Assembly (NCBI GenBank): GCA_016840595.1
Contig: JAEOSA010000057.1
Span: 1 to 10,280 of the forward strand
Length of the DNA: 10,280 bases
Direction of reading: 5' to 3'
DNA from: Candidatus Hermodarchaeota archaeon
GTDB lineage: Archaea; Asgardarchaeota; Hermodarchaeia; Hermodarchaeales; Hermodarchaeaceae
In this document: one piece after another, positions 6,234-10,280 of the stretch
Position numbering within the stretch: the stretch's first letter is position 1
How the letters are laid out: each line of letters begins with the position of its first letter
Position numbers and translations under genes: made by a program
Notes under the pieces: model-generated
The model's input: only the letters and a program-made list of their open reading frames with translations
The model's database searches: none
Told to the model about the DNA's origin: nothing

Positions 6234-6341
6234 ATAAGTGAGGGAGTGGAGCTCATATGAGGATTGTGTTTATGTTTTAGTTCTATCGAAATAAAGAGTA
6301 TTAAGGCGTTAGACTGACGAAGTGTTTGGAAATTGGATTGA

Positions 6342-6959
6342 ATGTCTTCACCATTGACCCGCTCAGAGGAACAACAACTCTATCAAAATGCATTAACCTG
6401 CATTGAATCACTAGCCCAAGCCCAAATGGGCGCAGGGAGTTTCCTAACCATAATCCACGCTGGAAACAGTGATTACCTTCCTTTTCTCCATAAACTGATT
6501 AGCCATTTTGTATTCACCAATCGACAGGTTCATGTCTTCGACTATCATCGCCGAATAAAACAAGTCTATCTCCAAACACTACTTCGACGAAAATCCAAGA
6601 AATCCGTTCAAAATTATAAGAATCTCAAATTCCGAGTGATTCTCGATGAAGACCATGCCCTCAATGAGCTCATGCGGTTACAACGGCGCACTCCATCAAA
6701 GCGTAAACCTCCCGTGCTTTTTGTTGTGGATCCTTCGGGGTTGTTCGGTCGAATGCGAGGTGGTGTGAAACAATCGGCACAAACTCTAAAATTCCAATAT
6801 GAGGCTGCTGTGTCATTTGCTCAAATGGGTTATGCCGTGGTTGTTTCAGATTTTGGAGGTCGTGAATTTCATCGGGTCGAAGCTGTTGTCCCTACCATCC
6901 TTGCAGAACCTGCATCGTTGATTTTGCAGTTTCTTCCCCGTCGAATCATCCTCTCCTAA
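6342..6959 (+). CDS. RecA/RadB-like protein without Walker A lysine (tentative)
   Basis: The 205-aa protein is not one I can name. Its order of elements resembles the RecA/RadA/RadB ATPase core: a strand and turn at the expected P-loop place (FLTIIHAGNSDYLPFL, 34-49), a strand ending in VFDYHRR (65-71) where RadA-type proteins have 'vvyidtE', a Walker B-like PPVLFVVDPSGLF (123-135), then YAVVVSDFGG (164-173) and a closing strand pair with LILQFLPRRIIL. The P-loop turn has no GK[ST], so ATP hydrolysis is unlikely. This pattern would fit a degenerate RecA paralogue that binds a partner or DNA, but the resemblance is structural inference by eye. A central Arg/Lys-rich stretch (81-97, 114-122) could contact nucleic acid. 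An in-frame TGA directly precedes ATG 6342, so no longer start exists; the SD is weak. Its stop overlaps the stop of the opposing gene. Confidence 0.65.
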   Translation: MSSPLTRSEEQQLYQNALTCIESLAQAQMGAGSFLTIIHAGNSDYLPFLHKLISHFVFTNRQVHVFDYHRRIKQVYLQTLLRRKSKKSVQNYKNLKFRVILDEDHALNELMRLQRRTPSKRKPPVLFVVDPSGLFGRMRGGVKQSAQTLKFQYEAAVSFAQMGYAVVVSDFGGREFHRVEAVVPTILAEPASLILQFLPRRIILS

Positions 6960-8014
6960 GATGATTTGCCCGTATCTTCGATTTTGGTTCCGCAACGAGT
7001 ACAAAATTGCATGTCAAGCCGTAACGGGGTTCCACACTCGGGACAATTCTTACTGCTCTCAAAAGGCTGTTCGTCAATAGGAATCAATCGAGCTTTAGCC
7101 CATTGTTGTCTCTGGATACGACGCATGTACTGCTTATGCTGCGCCTCTCGGCGTGCCCCCATCGCTCCAGCGTAGAATGCAATCATGAACAGGGGAGGAA
7201 TAGGCGCCACCATGGCAATGGTGAATTGTGTTAATAGAATAAGCAGAACGGGTCCAAGTACACCTAAAGGAATTCCATACAACGTTGATATCGCTTCAAT
7301 GTTTAGATAAAACGTCTGACCCAATGCTCCAGCGAATAAAACCAGTAAGTAGCCAAGTACTATTGCTCCAAGGATTCGTTGCCAGTGACGACGACGTAAT
7401 CCAGCGCTTAATGAAAACGCACCGCCAATTGAAGTTCTTTCAAGAACCAGCAAAATGGGAACGAAGAAAAAAAGCGCGTAAACAACCAATCCGACAAATG
7501 GAATATTACCAGCCAGTGTTAAAATGGTGGCAAACACGAGACCCGCAAGAATCGTCCTGAAGATGGGAAAACGAAGAGCTCCTTGTTGGTTCTTCAAGAC
7601 ACGTAAGCTTGGTTCGGTGTTTAATACACGATGCACAGCGCTCACATTAAGGACAAAGACCCCAAATAACATGATGAAATTCTGGAACAGCCCTAAAACA
7701 AGACTTTGCATTAGCAAATTAAACAGTAAGAAAATATCTGGTTGTATTGCAAATATTTCATTCAAAATGAGTGTATTAAGATTGGCGATAATCGCGGCTA
7801 TGGGAAACGCTGCAACAGCTATGAGGATTCCACCCGTAAAGAACACCAGGACAAACCAGCGGAACTGGTGCTTGAGTAACGAGATGCTTCTCTGTAATCC
7901 TTGACCGAAGGATGCTTCCCCCAACCAATCACTAGGTGAATGAAGTTGATTCATAACTTCAGTTAGAGCTGGTTCTGAGAGGCTAGACTGTAAAGAGTGT
8001 TCGACATTTGACAT
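6956..8014 (-). CDS. Polytopic membrane protein with C-terminal zinc ribbon
   Basis: The 352-aa protein has a polar N-terminus (about 1-50), some six hydrophobic segments (about 52-78, 94-125, 152-170, 172-190, 213-235 and 250-285), a basic linker (RREAQHKQYMRRIQRQQ, 287-303) and a C-terminal zinc ribbon with Cys324/Cys327 (CPEC) and Cys338/Cys341 (CTRC). The ribbon should lie in the cytoplasm and probably serves protein or nucleic-acid contact; such tails are common on archaeal membrane proteins of unknown role. A turn with GGAFSLSAGLRRRHWQRIL between helices recalls DUF4013-like integral membrane proteins, but I am not sure of the family. ATG 8014 has GAGGGG five bases upstream. Its TAG and the TAA of the RecA-like gene share bases in CTAA, a four-base tail-to-tail overlap. 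Confidence 0.82.
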   Translation of the reverse strand: MSNVEHSLQSSLSEPALTEVMNQLHSPSDWLGEASFGQGLQRSISLLKHQFRWFVLVFFTGGILIAVAAFPIAAIIANLNTLILNEIFAIQPDIFLLFNLLMQSLVLGLFQNFIMLFGVFVLNVSAVHRVLNTEPSLRVLKNQQGALRFPIFRTILAGLVFATILTLAGNIPFVGLVVYALFFFVPILLVLERTSIGGAFSLSAGLRRRHWQRILGAIVLGYLLVLFAGALGQTFYLNIEAISTLYGIPLGVLGPVLLILLTQFTIAMVAPIPPLFMIAFYAGAMGARREAQHKQYMRRIQRQQWAKARLIPIDEQPFESSKNCPECGTPLRLDMQFCTRCGTKIEDTGKSS

Positions 8015-8076
8015 GAAAGCCCCTCATTACTAGTACAATCGCTATCTGTGAAGAGCCGCGTCTTAAACTTGATGGT

Positions 8077-8093
8077 TTCAACACTGAGTTGAA
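8077..8093. repeat. Short inverted repeat in the divergent gap before the HD gene
   Basis: TTCAAC (8077-8082) and GTTGAA (8088-8093) flank five bases in the 183-bp divergent region between the zinc-ribbon membrane protein and the HD protein. The rest of that gap holds only a weak TATA-like GTTTAAGA on the minus strand near 8063-8070. It may be an operator or chance. Confidence 0.3.
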
Positions 8094-8197
8094 CTTCTCC
8101 CAACATAGTTACAAATGTCCGAAACTTCATTCACCGAATCTGATATTAGGAAAGAATGTAATGGTCATAGCACCAAAGATGAAACAAGTGGACGGAA

Positions 8198-9769
8198 ATG
8201 ACTGACCGGCTGTTAATAAACGATTCTTGGGTGCTTGAACGTGCTGGGTATACGAGTTCCAGTTTTTCTAATTTCCTTACTGGGGTAACTGGTGGTATGG
8301 ATCTTTCAATGAAGATTCAAAAAGGACTTGATATCGCCAAATCCCTAACCACTAAAGAAGGGCAAGAAAAACTGGGGATTCCTAGTTTTGTACAACCAAT
8401 GGTGTCCGATATTCTTGATTCTCTTGGTGACAAATTAGAACCATTGGTAAAAGGAAAGATAGAATCGGAAATGGCGAAGGCAGAAAAAAGTGTTCAGGTA
8501 AAACTGAAAGCTGCTCAGAAAAAACAACGAAAAGCCTTAGAAGCGGCAGAAAAGAAGCGAGAAGAAAAGTTATCAAAACTTGAAGAGCGACTTGCGCAAC
8601 TTGACAAAGAATTAGATCAAATGAGCGATACCGTTGGACAAAACGTTGCATTCAAATTATTTGGGACAAACATGGACTCGTTAGCTAAGGCCTTAATTGA
8701 GGCTACGAAAGAACAAGGAGTTACCAATGAAGGTGTACTCAACCTAATTCAAATGTTGCCTGAATTTGAAGCGTTAATGTACTTCATGAATGTGCGAAAA
8801 TTTTACCGCGACCATACAGCCCACTCTCTTCGAGTGGCTGTTCTAAGTGATTACATCTTTAGCAAGTCGGGAGCCTCCGGAGGATTACGAGGAATCATGG
8901 AAGAAAACTTGGACTTTAACTCAGAGGAGGCTGAGATGACTTGGTGGTTAGCAGGATTACTTCATGATATTGGAACACCGCTTGCCAAGTTGGTAACCTC
9001 TGTCAATTGGTCGCTAGTAAACGAGATGCTCCGCTGTTACCCTTCGGTTGATATGGAAATCTCACCCCTACGAATTGACCTAAGTAACCCCCATCTGGGA
9101 AATGAAGCTTATTTGAAAATACTCTCTAAAGGGTTACCCAAATCATGGAAAACACTCATCCACAATGGACTCGGAAGTGCTGAGTTACCCAAAGATGTTT
9201 TTGTGTACACATCGGGAGATCAACCCCCTCCCCTCTATGAGGTTAAAGGTCCAAGAATGGATCACGGGGTTGTGGCGGCAGTTACCCTTCTGCGAACGTT
9301 GGGATCACCTACTCACGTAGAAAAGGAACTAGCTGAGGATCGTCCATTAATCGAAGCCGCTCGTGCGATTGCCCTGCATAACTTCATCCCTGAATTGGGA
9401 CAAATCCCCTTTGAGAAATACCCTCTACTGTTTGTCTTGGCTGTTGCCGATGAATTGCAGGAATGGGGTCGTCCAGTTCCAGTCACAACGGAAGCGGGCT
9501 TTTTCACAACCACTCTCGAAAAGATAACATTGATGGATGCCATCTTCCATAACTCGGACACTGAGCTCTGGGATATTCCCTACACGCGTGAACAAGCAAA
9601 GAAGCTTGCTAGATTCGATTTCAAACGCCTCTACAACGATAAAGAGAAGGCTCTGAGTAGTTTAGATTGCGCTGAACAATTTCCAGAATCCGATCTCTGG
9701 CTCATCAACTATCATGAGGAAAAATCCTCAGTTGAAAACAAGTTCAACATCAAAATAAAAACTCAATAG
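8198..9769 (+). CDS. Coiled-coil HD-domain phosphohydrolase
   Basis: The 523-aa protein has three parts. Residues 1-80 form an N-terminal region with no clear motif. Residues about 83-145 are a charged coiled coil (many Lys, Glu, Ala; SKLEERLAQLDKELDQM). Residues about 185-450 form an HD-superfamily metal-dependent phosphohydrolase domain. Its ligands can be read off: His206/His209 in RDHTAHSLRV, His256-Asp257 in LAGLLHDIGTP, His356 in MDHGVVAAV, His394 in AIALHNF and Asp418 in AVADELQEWGRP. The H...HD...H...H...D order resembles HD-GYP enzymes, which bind two or three metals and cleave cyclic dinucleotides, but the GYP triplet is absent. The substrate is therefore open: nucleotides, cyclic nucleotides or another phosphoester. 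There is no membrane helix, so the coiled coil probably drives oligomerisation or partner binding. An in-frame TGA at 8180 limits the start; ATG 8198 has only a weak GGACGG site. It stands alone on its strand. Confidence 0.85.
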   Translation: MTDRLLINDSWVLERAGYTSSSFSNFLTGVTGGMDLSMKIQKGLDIAKSLTTKEGQEKLGIPSFVQPMVSDILDSLGDKLEPLVKGKIESEMAKAEKSVQVKLKAAQKKQRKALEAAEKKREEKLSKLEERLAQLDKELDQMSDTVGQNVAFKLFGTNMDSLAKALIEATKEQGVTNEGVLNLIQMLPEFEALMYFMNVRKFYRDHTAHSLRVAVLSDYIFSKSGASGGLRGIMEENLDFNSEEAEMTWWLAGLLHDIGTPLAKLVTSVNWSLVNEMLRCYPSVDMEISPLRIDLSNPHLGNEAYLKILSKGLPKSWKTLIHNGLGSAELPKDVFVYTSGDQPPPLYEVKGPRMDHGVVAAVTLLRTLGSPTHVEKELAEDRPLIEAARAIALHNFIPELGQIPFEKYPLLFVLAVADELQEWGRPVPVTTEAGFFTTTLEKITLMDAIFHNSDTELWDIPYTREQAKKLARFDFKRLYNDKEKALSSLDCAEQFPESDLWLINYHEEKSSVENKFNIKIKTQ

Positions 9770-9796
9770 TCGAGGGCGTTCAACATTTCCATTTGC

Positions 9797-10280
9797 TTAG
9801 GATGCGAATGATGAGTAAATGAACGGCGTTAACCGTTCGCGAAGCTCCGCCAACCGATTATAAATCAACAGCCGTGTAATCTGATCAAACAGCTCTCCCA
9901 CATTTTCTCCCGAACGAGCCGACGACTCGAAATAGTTGTCAAACTCCAAATTGATGTGCCGTTGATAAGCCTCCGCCCTGGATATCACCCGTCTTGAATC
10001 TAAATCTACTTTGTTTCCCACAAGAACACTTGGTGTTTCATCCGGAACTGCTGTTCGAAACGCCTGCAACCATCCCTCAATGTTATCAAAGGTCTCTGCT
10101 CGGGTTAAATCAAACGCGACTATTACCGCATCACTTCCCAGAAAATAGAGCTTCCGCACACTCTCAAATCGCGGTTGTCCCGCCAGGTCCCAGATGATTA
10201 ATCGAATCAGCACATCACCTACAACTACCTCATGGCAATTGAGTTGGGTGCCGAGAGTCTGCAAATATTCGTGATTAAAT
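9797..10280 (-). CDS. Rab/Ras-like small GTPase, missing N-terminus at window edge
   Basis: This is a Ras-superfamily GTPase, a molecular switch that cycles between GTP- and GDP-bound forms. The frame is open to the right edge; an in-frame TTG at 10264 is not the start, because the codons beyond it continue the family sequence (FNHEY before LQTLGT). About 160 residues are visible: the switch I Thr in QTLGT, the G3 box IWDLAGQ (10195-10175, with the Gln equivalent to Ras Gln61), the G4 box NKVD (10015-10004) and the G5 box ESSAR (near 9914-9928). The P-loop (G1) lies outside the window. The closest pattern is Rab-like (YFLGSDAVIVAFDLT, ENVGELFDQI). The C-terminus ends YSSFAS with no prenylation cysteine, as is usual for archaeal members. 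Expansion of such GTPases is a hallmark of Asgard archaea. It converges on the HD gene with a 27-bp gap. Confidence 0.92.
   Translation of the reverse strand, partial: FNHEYLQTLGTQLNCHEVVVGDVLIRLIIWDLAGQPRFESVRKLYFLGSDAVIVAFDLTRAETFDNIEGWLQAFRTAVPDETPSVLVGNKVDLDSRRVISRAEAYQRHINLEFDNYFESSARSGENVGELFDQITRLLIYNRLAELRERLTPFIYSSFAS

Noticed and set aside
7285..7904. Two plus-strand open frames of 91 and 126 codons
   Set aside because: Both are antisense to the zinc-ribbon membrane protein, whose helices, cysteines and SD are clear; their translations show no domain.
9821..9838. GAACGG/CCGTTC inverted repeat as a terminator for the HD gene
   Set aside because: It lies inside the GTPase coding sequence, more than 50 bases past the HD stop, and no T-run follows; probably a chance coding palindrome.
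10262..10264. TTG as the start of the small GTPase
   Set aside because: The frame continues to the window edge with residues fitting the switch I region, and a GTPase starting here would lack the P-loop.

Overview
The window looks archaeal and most likely comes from an Asgard (Promethearchaeota) genome. DNA topoisomerase VI subunit A, an archaeal-type 6-phospho-3-hexuloisomerase, TATA-like elements upstream of several genes and Shine-Dalgarno (SD) starts all point to Archaea. A Rab/Ras-like small GTPase at the right edge is the main pointer to Asgard. The lineage within Asgard cannot be settled from this sequence. Base composition is moderately AT-rich, genes are uninterrupted and closely packed, and I see no tRNA, rRNA, CRISPR array, insertion sequence or phage gene.

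Layout. (1) 1-687, plus strand: the C-terminal part of topoisomerase VI subunit A, cut by the left edge. (2) 711-5537, minus strand: six genes in a row. In transcription order they are a SurE-like nucleotidase, 6-phospho-3-hexuloisomerase, an unrecognised 245-aa protein, a membrane protein resembling ECF-transporter S components, a membrane protein with a bacterial-PH-like C-terminus, and a protein with a HEXXH motif. Short gaps and SD sites suggest at least part of this run is co-transcribed; SurE and the isomerase have possible promoters of their own. (3) 5663-6130, minus strand: a small four-helix membrane protein. (4) 6131-6341: a divergent intergenic region with an imperfect 19-bp inverted repeat and two TATA-like boxes. 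(5) 6342-6959, plus: a protein that looks like a RecA/RadB fold without a Walker A lysine, overlapping tail-to-tail by four bases with (6) 6956-8014, minus: a polytopic membrane protein with a C-terminal zinc ribbon. (7) 8198-9769, plus: a large coiled-coil plus HD-domain phosphohydrolase. (8) 9797-10280, minus: the small GTPase, which lacks its P-loop only because the window ends.

Functional reading. The recognisable metabolism is sugar-phosphate and nucleotide-phosphate chemistry (hexuloisomerase, SurE, HD phosphohydrolase). Four membrane proteins are interspersed, and there are two information or signalling proteins (topoisomerase VI, GTPase). No single pathway ties the window together. 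The most interesting items are the proteins that do not fit well-known families: the HEXXH protein, the degenerate RecA-like protein, the 245-aa orphan and the coiled-coil HD protein. Several starts were moved inward because SD sites and gene overlaps argue against the longest reading frames. No stretch longer than about 215 bases lacks a gene.
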